64,000 nucleotides of DNA from Rhypophila decipiens (lineage: Eukaryota; Ascomycota; Sordariomycetes; Sordariales; Naviculisporaceae): positions 1-64,000 of the forward strand of contig MU858055.1 of assembly GCA_033297075.1 (NCBI GenBank), in the 5' to 3' direction. The position numbers were made by a program, and so were the translations under genes. The notes under the pieces are model-generated. The model had not been told where the DNA came from, searched no databases, and saw only the letters and a list, made by a program, of their open reading frames with translations. Position 1 is the stretch's first letter. Every line of letters begins with the position of its first letter. Positions 21,412 through 32,454 of the stretch are shown piece after piece.

Positions 21412-24400
21412 ATTATGCGTATCAACGAATGGCGTGTTTGGCTCAGTGGTGTATAAATGGGATGGGTGGAATACTTCCCGTACTTATCATGTTCATTTCA
21501 AGTTGAACAGTGTAGGATTTAATGAGTAGCAGGTGCTGGAAGACTACTTCCTAGGAGATACTTCCTCGGGGGGTTTGAGTGATGAGGGATGAGTGAGAAC
21601 TCTGAAATTCACAATGCAGTCTACACGGCTATTTTTATAGAGAGTTATTTTCATAGTGCCTGCCTTGCTTGCTGGCACTCCGGGTATTAGTTTCTTAAGA
21701 GGTAGAGAACGGGCTTTCTGGGATTGTCAGGGTATCTAGTTGAAATGACTGCTTGAATTTTTTGATGAGATGAGAAATGGTGTATCGGCATGCATCCCCT
21801 ACGCACGATGAATCGCCTTTCACTACATTAGGTGTACATAGATGCTTTCCATTAGAGCCACACCAAGTGGGTTTCATCGACCGTATGCTGGATGGTGTTT
21901 ACTCGTAGAGTCGAGTACCACACACCAGGAAATATCAGCTGGTCTTCACTGACAAGGGGAATGTTGGCAGAATCTGGATTTCGAAGCCTTGAGTACGAGT
22001 CAAGAACAGAGTAACACAGATGGTGGTTGACAAGAAGTATTACCGCCTTTTCCGGAAAGTCCTATTGAAAAAGAGCCTCAACAGCTTATCTGATTCAAGT
22101 CTTGGATAAAAATTCCCAGTTCTAGACCAATGTTAAGAGCCAGATGAGCAGAGAATATTCCGTCACGTTGAACACTTTAAACACCACGATTTCCGTGTGA
22201 AGATATTGGCAGCCAGTAAACTATACGGACCACATTATTTTCATTCGGCTCACCACAGACGCAAAAATCTATTGCGAGGGCCACAAACTCAACCTGTAGT
22301 ATCTTACACGGTTGGAGATGCGATATATATGTTGACTCTTTTCAGTATAGCGTCATCAACCAAATGTGATGCTAAAGGTACTACTGGTAGGATGATTGGG
22401 CAAAGCGTGTATCGACCCAAATGATACATTCGCCGGCTACAGAGAGGTGCCGAATCTATGTTGAAGGGTAGCAGCAAGCCTAACCCTCAAACCGTTCCGG
22501 CTGCTTGGTAGGCGTAAGATGTCAAAGTTTGGCGGCGAAGATGAGCGGTGCCTCGACGGGCAAGCCCGTGGTGAAACGAATCAAACCACAACGATATGAT
22601 TCCCACTACATATCCATGAGTCTGCTGCAATGCCGGATCTCTCGGCTGAGGCTGTGTGTGTAGTATTATGGCAAACTGGAAACATCTTCCGGCCCTGGGA
22701 GTGAGGAATATCAATCGATCATCACCAAGGAGACCACGTGCATATGCCATCAGGGCCGTTTTCTGTAATGCAGGGACTTGAGGAGGGCCATAACCGTCTG
22801 CTGCAAAATGTCGATTGTGGTCTGTAAGTGGAGTTGTCAACCCTCCAAAAGGGGGAGGGAGTGGTGAAAAAGGGCTGATCATGGATCTACAGGACTCGAA
22901 AATGGGGTTCTGTTGTTTCAAGGCTTGTTTCATCTTTCCTTACCCCTTGTCCGATCAACGGCATAAGCCGATCGCCGGCAAATGGAAGACAAGTGGGTCC
23001 GTGCAGAGCCCCTAATGGCTCCCCTTCCCAGGAGCTCCCTTAAGCCCTCCTTGGCGCCGCAGAAAAGAATTATTCCAGAAGAATTCCATGCCCTCTGCCA
23101 GTCTCAGTCAATGGTTCAGATGTTTCTTGCGTGGTCCCCAATCACCTCGCTCTCGTGTTTCAATATGAAGGATTTCTCGACAAACATCGCAAACTTTTGG
23201 GTTCGGTATCACTGTGCCTCAAGCTTACAATCCATTGGGAATCATATAAGATCACAACTTGGATTCCCTGGGTACGCACGCCGCAACGGTATTACGAAGG
23301 TGCAGAAGTACTACCGCCCAGGCGACACAGTTGTTCAAGCTGGTCTTCCCAGAGAATAGTGAATACACACATGGCCACAGTTTTCATTCATGACGATGTC
23401 CCTCAAGAATCGATGTTCGGTTTGATATTCTCTTGTTTCGCTTTCTTTTTTTTCGTTCTCCTGTTTAGACCGCTTGCCCCTTGTCACATTCGTGCAGGCG
23501 CATGCTCGGAATTCCCGCGCAGAAGAGAGCGTAGTGTACAGTACGATGTAGCTATATCATCTGAATTATTCCTGCGCCGAGCGGTAGTAATGTTTTATGG
23601 CTCCGCATACCAGTTAAGGCCATTAAAAGGTACGGAGATGTCATGATTATGCAACGATGGGATTCCCTACCTCCCGCTGTCCTTAGAAGTGTTTCTATCA
23701 GCAGGGTACGGCAAAAAGATTCGGGGTCTTTTCGTTGATGACTTGGCAGGAGCGTAAGGAGATACGATCTTTCTATTATTAAATCCAAATTTCATGTCTC
23801 GCCTTGCCAAAATTCCAAGACTTGCAAAGTCCGAGATGACTGGTCGTTGTGATGTAAGCACAACTTGAAAATAATGTGCTTGTGTTCCATCGATTCCATC
23901 GCTGCAAGATGCTGCCGCCGCAGCCCCTGCTTCCATGCCAACCCAACATCCGGCGAAGTGGGATGACCCGCAAGCTTGCAGCAAGGCACAGGCCACATGT
24001 GCACTGCATTGCAAGAATTCGCCGCACATTTCAACTGCCATCGCAACAACAATGAACACACCTCCTGACGCTAGTTGGGAATTCTACGCAGTAGACTCGG
24101 AACTGCTGGAGTTGACCGATTCCAAGACTCCTTTTGGCCCAACTGATCCCAGTCCGCCACGCGACATCCCGGGGTTTCCCTGAACCCTTTCAGCCCACCA
24201 GTCGAATTACCCCTCCGCATTACCCGATTTTCTCAACCTCCTCATTGCTGATCCCACTCTCACGCCTCTCATCCATCCCAGGCACCGGAACTGGAACTCT
24301 CTTGCCCCTCCAGGTGTGTCTTCAACCAGTCTTTTCTGCGCCGACCAACTCTTCCTCCAATCTCTCCAATTGGGATTCCGTGCTGGCCAGTGAGAATCAT

Positions 24401-25080
24401 CACCGACAATACCCGCCAACCCTGAAGGCTGTCCTCGTGTGCAAGTGCCCAATCTTCTCGACCCATATCCATATCCCCTATAACAAAACAGCATTGTGTT
24501 GATATCTCCCGTCTGGTTTCGGCCAATCAGCTGATCCCACCTTGTCCTCGTTCTAGCCACTGGCGCTGCCATCGTTGCATCGGCACCTCGTGGCCTGAAA
24601 CCCTCTGACGCATCATCTTCAGGGGCCTTGCCAATCACAGCCGCTCCAGCCTCTCCCTCCGTTTGCAATAGGCTATTTACTGCGCACTCCTGCGTTGCCC
24701 TTGCTCCCCGTGTCCACATTATTCCAGAAGGTCAATTTCTTTCCCGAACCGACACGAGACCTCGCTGCTCCTTTTCGATCTCGCTCTAGCAGTCAGACCA
24801 GCTGCTATTTGTTGTAGATCATTCGAGCAAGGACCAACCGTATCTCGTGCCGTTGGTTTGCCTCCCACACCACCATCCACATCTCCCTTGTACCTGAGGC
24901 AGAATATACGTCCCGGACTTTGCATTGGCAGGATCTCCCATTTGCTACCGTGCCAGCCCTACTTCATCTCGCCCCTTCCGGACACACCTCTCGCGTGTCT
25001 TTCCTACTACCACCTTGGTTTTGTTTATTAAATCAGACCTTCCCGCCCCACCAGCAGGCTTCGGTCTCCCTTCTTTCAAC

Positions 25081-26010
25081 ATGTCGAACCCTACACCAGC
25101 CCAAGAAGAGTTTCAACAGTTCCTCGCAAAGAATACGGACTCAGGGACCTACGGAGTACATCCCGAAGACAGAGACGAGGCTGCTAGAGACGACGCCCAC
25201 CAAAGCGAGGACGAAGAAGACCGTTTCCGCGCTGCCCAAGTCGACGCCGCCATGCGGATGCCAACATACGACGCCGTCGGCGACCTCAAGCTCCCACCAG
25301 CATCTTTCGACAATGGATGCTCCACCGGAGTAAAAGGCGTCATCGCCGATGCCCGGGCATACGAAAATGCCCGGCGCAGCAAGTGGAAGGACAGAATACA
25401 CGCTGCCCGCCGAAGCGTTTTCGGAGTGGATAGCGCAAAGCATGACCGGAGTAGCAGCCCAGAGAGCGATAGGAGCGGCACGGAAGACCTTGATGAGGAC
25501 ACATTCCTTGCCCATTGGCGGGAAAGCCGGCGCCGTGAGCTCGAGGCTGAGTCCAAGACTGTGAGGACGAGAAGGACGAGTCCAAGCGTCAGGATATACG
25601 GCCGCATGGAAGAAGTCGACGCGCTGGGATACCTCGATGCGATAGAAAAGGTTGGCAGGGAAACAACCGTCGTTGTGTTTGTGTACGACCATGAGGTTTG
25701 TCTCCCCATTCGCTCCGAGGCTATCTGTTCAACATCATGAATGCTAACCTTTTCCCCACAGTGTCTTGTCTCAGCAACGATAGAGTCTGCCCTCAAGCCT
25801 CTCGTCGGCGCCAATCCTACCGTCCGTTTCGTCAAGGTACACTACGAGGATATCGAATTCGACAACGCCGGAGTGCCGGCCATACTCGCATACCGCAACC
25901 AAGGTGATCTTTTCGCCAACCTCACGGGCATGGTGCAAATGATCCCGGACGAGGATGACTTTGACAGCAACTCGCTCAAACGGTTATTTTCGAAACACAA
26001 CATTCTCTAA
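25081..26010 (+). CDS. bdm-1: Phosducin-like protein (class I, G-beta-gamma partner)
   Basis: Two exons (25081-25695, 25762-26010; donor GTTTGT, acceptor CCACAG) give 287 residues. The ATG in the context CAACATGTC is preferred; the frame is open further upstream but has no ATG there. Class I phosducin-like proteins work with the CCT chaperonin to fold G-beta and assemble the beta-gamma dimer; the fungal members are BDM-1 of Cryphonectria and PhnA of Aspergillus, needed for G-beta stability. The N-terminal Gbg-binding helix is seen as STGVKGVIADARAYE, matching the TGPKGVINDWR motif of phosducins. An acidic linker (SSSPESDRSGTEDLDEDTF) and a C-terminal thioredoxin-like domain follow from about residue 175 (RIYGRMEEVDALGYLDAIE, VVVFVYDHECLVSATIE, VRFVKVHYEDIEFDNAGVPAILAYRNGD-like block). 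The nearest upstream gene is G-beta. Confidence 0.93.
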
Positions 26011-28327
26011 GCCATCCTGTCTCCTTATCACGGCACATGCATGGCTGCAATATCATGAGCGATATGCTTGCTGGCGTTTTTCACTTGTCATTAACGGATA
26101 TGTCGTCCGGTAATGAATGGCCATTTGGGTTCTTGGTGATTTTTTTTAACTTTTCTTGTGTATATTTGCCATGACTAGCGTTGTGGTTTACTGGGGTTTT
26201 GGGGCATTTCATTTGTCTGGGTTATTTTCCCGCATTGGGCTCATTAGGCTGCTCTCTTATACGAATGGCATGAAGGCTTTCAAGTGTCTTCCGGTCTGGA
26301 CCGAAGCTTTTCTCAATATTTTGAACGAGTTTAATCAACTTGGATTCTCCAAGTTGTTATCTTGCAAGTACAGGGGTCCGTTGCGTCTGGGCAGACATTA
26401 ATTCTGTATATATATGGATAAAAACTCCAATATCCTCTGAAATGATACCTAGGATTCGAGGAAGGAGGTTTCTCGATGTTTTCCTTCCCCTCGGCCAGTT
26501 TGAGTTCCTTCGGTGTGGCGACCTCAGCCAGCGGCTCCATCAAACCCCACTGATGACTTGAAGTGTCATGTTTGACAGTTCTCCGCTTCGAGCTAGTTCG
26601 GTAGCTTGCAAAGTGTCAATGTGAAGCTTTGACAGGCGAAACGCACACATACGCAGTACGTAGACTGAATCCTATGCCATCAACTGCTGCATGGGATGCC
26701 TAACACCAGCCCATGATAATTCGAAGACAAGGTATCCAGGTAACTCCATATAGGCTTCTTTGACTGCCTTTCTTTCATCTCGTTTTTGATTTCTGATTCG
26801 CAGGGAGCTTTCATTATTCTGTTCACACACGGTCTAAACTAGAAGCTCTTCTGAGCGCTTCTGAGCTGTCCATCTTGACCGTGTCCGGCAGCTTTGGCCC
26901 CACAAGACCCCAAGTCTGTGATTCTCCATGTCGATGTGGCTTCCTTCACTTTTTGGGGACCTTGGGGGTCCAGGCCGGAAGTAGCTTTTGCCGGAGAGTG
27001 CAGCGAAAAGATACCTCGGCAGGCCGGAGAGGTCGCTCCATATGTATCCACAAGTCTTGGCCTGCAGGTCGTCACCAGAGCCAGCCCACCAACCCCACCA
27101 TCGATTAACACGTTAGCGCGGGGTAAGCTCTTGTCATCGTGATAGCAATACCGCGAAGCAGTCAATCAAAGATAATACAAACCCATCTTGTGCGCTGGTA
27201 TCAGGCCTTCAGGCATCATGTCAGATGTGCTGTTCATAAGGGAGCCGTTTTGGAGCAAAGAAACTCGGATGAAAATGTTGTGGGGAGGTGATTATGTGGC
27301 AAGCCATCGATAGAAGACGTGCCAGCTGGTGACCTCATTGCGATATGCATATCGATATCAGCTGGGCTCAGTTGGCTCGATTCTCCGAGCAGCCCTGACA
27401 GCCTACGAATCCCTTTCGAGGCGTAAAGTTCGTTTATCGGTATTGTAAGTTTGCCGTGCTGTAATGTGGGTGGCATGCACCATTCATCTCATCTTCATCC
27501 GCTCTTCTTCCTCTGCGTGACTGTTTCAACACTCGGCATCATTCATGACAGTCCAACCCTGAGAACACAACCTCCGTCACGCCCGCGCTGCGAAACTCTC
27601 TTGCCTCGCAAACTCCCTTAACTCGACTTTGATCTCTACAGCTTGCCATACAACGACCGAGGCATACTAGCCGATTGCCCTTCAGATCTATCATCTTAGC
27701 TTTCTCAGGATCTTCCCCGCCTTTAGTAGGTCGGCGGTCGCCACGGCGGCTGCTTGCTCCCTGGGTCGTCAACTCACAAGGCAACCGTTGGACAGGCAGA
27801 AACCAGAAACCCAAACCCAAACCCGCCCAAGGACCTACAGAGTTCCGGATTGACCATTTACAGCACCCACTGCGGAAATAGCTGTCCTCGATTTAACTTT
27901 CCGCCAGGTGGGTTCTTCATTTTCGCTTTCTTTTCAAAAGGGAAAAAATTAATGAACTTTCCTTTGCTCTCTCTCCGTCATTTCTTTCGGTAATAAGCCC
28001 TGTTCTTACCTTGGCTGCCTCGCCTTGTTCTTAGTGCCTGCTTCCATCTTATTCAGTCCCCCTTGTTCAGGCACTCACACTAGGCTTCTAGTTGCCCCTC
28101 TCGCTGTCAGTACGGCTCCCAACACCTTCCTCACATCTTCCAACTTCCATTCCCTACCCTCCACAGGAACCAGACACTTGCTGTGCATGACGAGCTGCTC
28201 TTCCTCGGTTCATGCTCCGAAACTCAATTTCTTGACCCTTCCCGCACACAATCACTCCATCCGCCCGTTCACGAATTCGAGCCATGTTCTGGGTGTGCAT
28301 GAGACTGACTGACAGCCCCTCCTCGTA
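26011..28327. other. Intergenic, 2.3 kb
   Basis: This holds the 3' flank of the phosducin-like gene and a long leader or promoter for the next gene. A short run of AAACCC words occurs near 27808-27830. I see no coding gene or structured RNA. Confidence 0.5.
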
Positions 28328-30964
28328 ATGGAACCACAGCCTCAAGACAAAGAACATCATCATCCGCGAACGTCAGCGCCGACCAACGCTACAACAACTT
28401 TGAACACACGCTCTCCTCTACACACAAAAACCGACATATCGTCATCGGTGCCCGTGCTTCGATTTCCTCGACCACAAGGCAGTCGGCGTCTTGCCAACTG
28501 GGTATCTAACAGCTCGCCCGATCTCCTCCAATTACCCACCATGTCGGACACGAATAGCTTGGCCGACTCGGCTTACTTGATCGTCCAGGGTCCGGGGACC
28601 GATAGCGACGAGACGGCTCTCACGGAGTCCACTGGCTCCCTTCCGGCTGATCCCCGTCCGCACGATATCCAAAGCTGGGACGGATCCGAGGGACAATATG
28701 ACACAGATTCAGATGGGGGCGAGGAATCCGATTCCCCATCCCAAGCATCTTCGATAAGATATGCAGAAGAAGTTCTGCATAACCCATCGTCTCTTCTCCC
28801 AGCCAACAACCAGAGCATCGAGCTTCGGGAAGTGGAGGTCAAACAACTATATACACAAGGTCGACATACCATCCAGGAATTCTCCGAGGAGGAAACGGAA
28901 GCACTTGCAAAAGACTTTGGTATGGCAAACTCGCCAAAGCGTCTGAACGCATCGATCATTCTTGATATGGCCAATGGCGCCCTCTTTCTCGAAGAACCCT
29001 TGAGAATCCTTTACGTTGGCCCGTCCGAGCCCAAACGCGATATCATTCTCAAGCTCGGCAGTGCCATCTGGGCCTCGCCTGCAAACGGCACCGAGGCAAC
29101 CTTTGGAAGACACCGCGAGGGCGTCTACAACCTCGTACCCATCTCGTCCTTTGGCGAAACCCCGGAACTTGATCTTATGGAAGCGTCACAATACCAGATC
29201 AAGGTGGACCATTGCACGTCGATTTCTAGGAAGTCAAACACGAGCACATCTGATGCCAGGCCAGAGCAATACTCCCTCACATTCGGGCACGATGCCCACT
29301 ATGATATCTCCTTGTCTCCTTTTGCAGCACATCCTCAATGGTCTCAACCACACATCGCCATCTTCTTCGTTGCTCAGGATGACACCGATGAAGACCGGGA
29401 CACCAGGAATCTGGCAGTGGAGTTTGTCAGCCAGTTGGGCACCCCGTCCATCTTTATATCAGACTCTCATTCGTTTGAGAAGCCAACTGGTGCTTGGGTT
29501 GGTGGCGCTCTCACTGCTGGTCCTCACATCTCCCTCAGCTCTTCTGATCCCCAAGAGCCGATCACCCCAGTGCGTCTTCCTATCGACTTCACATCGTTCA
29601 CAAACATCGATCCTCGACAGATGAACCGAAACCTTGCCCATCTGACAGGAATGATCGAGCCGCTAAAGAGCGATGACGCTGATGCCAAGCTCGACGAGAA
29701 GGTCGAGGGTAATAAGGACAGGGGTATCGACTGGTCTCGTCTTCGTGAAATGGCAGTCGAGATCTTCAATGAAAATCGATCAGCGTCTCTGCTGGTAGCC
29801 GGTTCTGTCCTCTTTACGGTCTTGGCGGCCATCTCGATCCAGTTCCTTCTGGGACCAGCCTGGTCGAACCAACCTGACTCCTTGTCAGGGGCAGCAGGAA
29901 TCTCACCACATACAACTCCTGTTGTCACTGTCACATCCACGTCGCTGAAGGAGCATACCTCAACAACCACGGTAGTCATTAATGTGACATCGACGAAGAC
30001 GGTCGATATTGGCAGATCGCAGCCATCAACTAGTACTTTGGCCTCTGCACTTTCGTTTGCCGGCTTCCTGTCTGACAAGCCATCGGATACACCAGTTGAA
30101 CCTCTGACCAAGAAGACGGTGTGCTCAGCCCATGTTCACCGACCGAATGAGATTCTGGTACGGTTACCATCAGCTACAAAGGAAAGGTGGTTGTCAAAGG
30201 GGGCGGTTGCTATCAACGTCTGGCGGCGCGAGGTACCTCTCCAGGTGCAACTATCCTCAGTTGATGAAGGGATCTTGATCAACTTGGGCCAGAATGAAGC
30301 GTACGGTCGGTTCAATGTAACTGTTGTCACGACAAAAAAGCCAAAGATCAACGAGACGCTTCTTGTCGACTTTGGGAGGCCCAAGTATGCCGAGGCTGTT
30401 TCTGCTGGATTTCAAGCACTGTACGACATCGCCAAGGTTGTTTCTTCGACAACCAACGATGCAGTGCAGATGGTGGAGGATACATGTGCCCCTGCCGCAG
30501 CCAAGCTCCGTGGGGAGGCAACCTCTATCAAGGACCATATCTACGAGGCTGGAAAGGCCGCTCAGGGTTGCTACGAGGAATCGATTGATCGGGTTAAGCG
30601 CTCTCTTGTTCCAGACGAGATGAACAAGTTCCTCCAGGAGACTAAGGTCCAACTGACTCGCCATATCAAGACTGCTCAGGAACTCCGCGAGCAGTTTGAC
30701 AAGAGTGTCCTCCAAGCTCAGATCGGCTCCAAGCTGTGGTGGCTCAAGTTACAGGGTAAGACGGAGGAGTACGCTGAGTATCAACGTAACGCAAGCCGGC
30801 TCCTCAAGTCCACATTGTCTGCGAAGGGGAAGAAAGAATCTCCCGAAGACGCTAAATGCAACGGCATCTTCGGTAAGCGGCGATGCAAGCAAAAGCAACA
30901 GGCGCCTGTAAAGGCGCAGAATTTTGTCAAGGACAGCCGATGGAAGAGAAAGATTATGGGATAA
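28328..30964 (+). CDS. Single-span membrane protein of unknown function
   Basis: An intronless frame of 878 residues. I take the first ATG (28328) because residues 40-70 (VPVLRFPRPQGSRRLANWVS) look constrained. The ATG at 28541 (MSDTNSLADS) has a better CACCATG context and remains possible. Residues 1-170 are acidic and disordered, with many Ser/Asp pairs and a YLIV core next to acidic residues. Residues about 200-430 look folded (LFLEEPLRILYVGPSE, WSQPHIAIFFVAQDD). One strong transmembrane helix lies at about 486-509 (SLLVAGSVLFTVLAAISIQF). The C-terminal half has Asn-X-Ser/Thr sequons (NVTS, NETL, NVTV, NASR) and a helical, charge-rich region with a basic Lys/Arg/Gln tail. Together these suggest a type II protein with a lumenal C terminus in the secretory pathway. 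I do not recognise the family, so no function is assigned. Confidence 0.75.
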   Translation: MEPQPQDKEHHHPRTSAPTNATTTLNTRSPLHTKTDISSSVPVLRFPRPQGSRRLANWVSNSSPDLLQLPTMSDTNSLADSAYLIVQGPGTDSDETALTESTGSLPADPRPHDIQSWDGSEGQYDTDSDGGEESDSPSQASSIRYAEEVLHNPSSLLPANNQSIELREVEVKQLYTQGRHTIQEFSEEETEALAKDFGMANSPKRLNASIILDMANGALFLEEPLRILYVGPSEPKRDIILKLGSAIWASPANGTEATFGRHREGVYNLVPISSFGETPELDLMEASQYQIKVDHCTSISRKSNTSTSDARPEQYSLTFGHDAHYDISLSPFAAHPQWSQPHIAIFFVAQDDTDEDRDTRNLAVEFVSQLGTPSIFISDSHSFEKPTGAWVGGALTAGPHISLSSSDPQEPITPVRLPIDFTSFTNIDPRQMNRNLAHLTGMIEPLKSDDADAKLDEKVEGNKDRGIDWSRLREMAVEIFNENRSASLLVAGSVLFTVLAAISIQFLLGPAWSNQPDSLSGAAGISPHTTPVVTVTSTSLKEHTSTTTVVINVTSTKTVDIGRSQPSTSTLASALSFAGFLSDKPSDTPVEPLTKKTVCSAHVHRPNEILVRLPSATKERWLSKGAVAINVWRREVPLQVQLSSVDEGILINLGQNEAYGRFNVTVVTTKKPKINETLLVDFGRPKYAEAVSAGFQALYDIAKVVSSTTNDAVQMVEDTCAPAAAKLRGEATSIKDHIYEAGKAAQGCYEESIDRVKRSLVPDEMNKFLQETKVQLTRHIKTAQELREQFDKSVLQAQIGSKLWWLKLQGKTEEYAEYQRNASRLLKSTLSAKGKKESPEDAKCNGIFGKRRCKQKQQAPVKAQNFVKDSRWKRKIMG

Positions 30965-32454
30965 GAGCATTGTGGTGGAAATTTTACTCATGTTTCCCTT
31001 TTGAAATTTGCGTGTTCATTGGACTGGGAGTTGGGGACACACAATCGGGGAAGACTCAGGAGAACAGTCAGGGGTTATCACTGCTATCGTCGTACACACA
31101 CTTGGGTGCTTAAGGACTTTACTCAAAGCAATGGCAAGGGCTCGGGGACACTCGGTATTTTGGGAGTTCGCGCGGACTTATCTGTATTTTGTTTTTCTTC
31201 TCATCTTCGTCGGCTCACCATTATTTCGTTCTAATGCTCCCACACTCCTCGAGATTTCTCCTGCGCAGCACAGCTTTCATTTGGAAGTCAGAATCGAGGC
31301 ATTGAGGAGGAGGAAGAAGTGTCATGTGGGCAAAGGTTTTTGCGCCTCTGCTGGCGATACGATCTTCAACTTGCGCAGATAGACACCAGCGTTGCACCCT
31401 CGTAACCTGGCTGGCATCGTTCGCCCAGTCGAGGTGATAGCGGTGGTGAGGATCGACTTACATAGAACCTCGAGCTCTCGCATTCTTTCTCGATGTTTTA
31501 CTTTTGTTCTTTTAGTGTTTTATAAATACCGTCTTGCTAATTCGTTGCCTTTTCTGCCTTAAGTGAATCCTGATTGTTGTCTTCTGGTTATGCGAAGTTT
31601 GTGATGAAGGGTGAACAACCGGTAGCGGGTCTGGGTTAAAGGGGTAAAATGATTAGAGAACTCCCGGTACTCGCAACTGCTATAGGGCGTAAAAGAATAG
31701 GTTCAGAATTTGCTTATTACGATATCTCACCGAGACCCTGTGATTGAACCTGGTACACATGATATCTCTAGTGAAAACGGGGTGTAATTTCACTGTGCTT
31801 TTTTGTCCCCTCTCCGTGAATGCACTCAATGTTACATGAGCCTTCCCAAGCAATCATTCTTTGGTGTAAATGCACGTTAAAAGCCTGGCTTCCTGTTGTT
31901 GAAGGAGTTATTTTGTAGGCCTAAGCTTTCAGGCATCGTTTAACTGCATGGCGATTGGGTCACCTTAAGGTACACCAAGACAGGCCTGTGCGGCCTAACC
32001 ATTTATCGTTGGGTAGGGGTGTCCCACTCTGTTTTTGCGGGTAGGCTAGGCAGTTCGTTGATGAGGGGCAATCATCCCAGACGCCCTCATTTTTCCTCCA
32101 TCTTCTCTCGACATCTCAAAACCGCTCCCACATCCCTGCTTTGACTCTTCTTTCTTTTCACAGTAAGAACTACATAACACTCGGTACGTATTTCTTTCAT
32201 TTCTTTCCTCATTGCCTGCATGCGCAAAGCTTGGAGCGATTCCCCTGCATCTGCCCCGCTCTCGTGTGTGTGGTTGTGGAGGCGGGGTGTTGTGTACGGG
32301 TTTATTTGTGGCAAGAAAGATCCAGGACAACGAAAACGACAGAACTTTTCGAAACTTTAAATATTTACTGACAATATCGACGCGCCTTTTTCGCTTTCGA
32401 CAGATTTACCAAGCCAACCCATAACATCCACATATCTTTCCATCGACGGCAACC
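30965..32454. other. Intergenic, 1.5 kb
   Basis: 3' flank of the membrane-protein gene and promoter of the RanBP1 gene. No coding frame, repeat or RNA gene can be supported. The last 350 bp are pyrimidine-rich and could contain a leader intron, but no unambiguous donor-acceptor pair stands out. Confidence 0.5.

Larger units (their letters stand above)
18730..25080. other. 6.3-kb gene-poor region between G-beta and phosducin-like genes
   Basis: No believable protein gene on either strand. It contains the long 3' flank of the G-beta gene, an ACGG run (19551-19570), a C/T-rich minisatellite (20110-20310), tRNA-like repeat arms (20552-20599, 21373-21411), and a long leader region ahead of 25081. 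Open frames up to about 170 codons occur (22487-22933, 23131-23646, 24207-24719), but they overlap each other on opposite strands and show no domain. Confidence 0.55.

Noticed and set aside
22487..24719. Several open frames of 80-170 codons on both strands
   Set aside because: They overlap each other on opposite strands, lack recognisable domains and are not joined by convincing introns.
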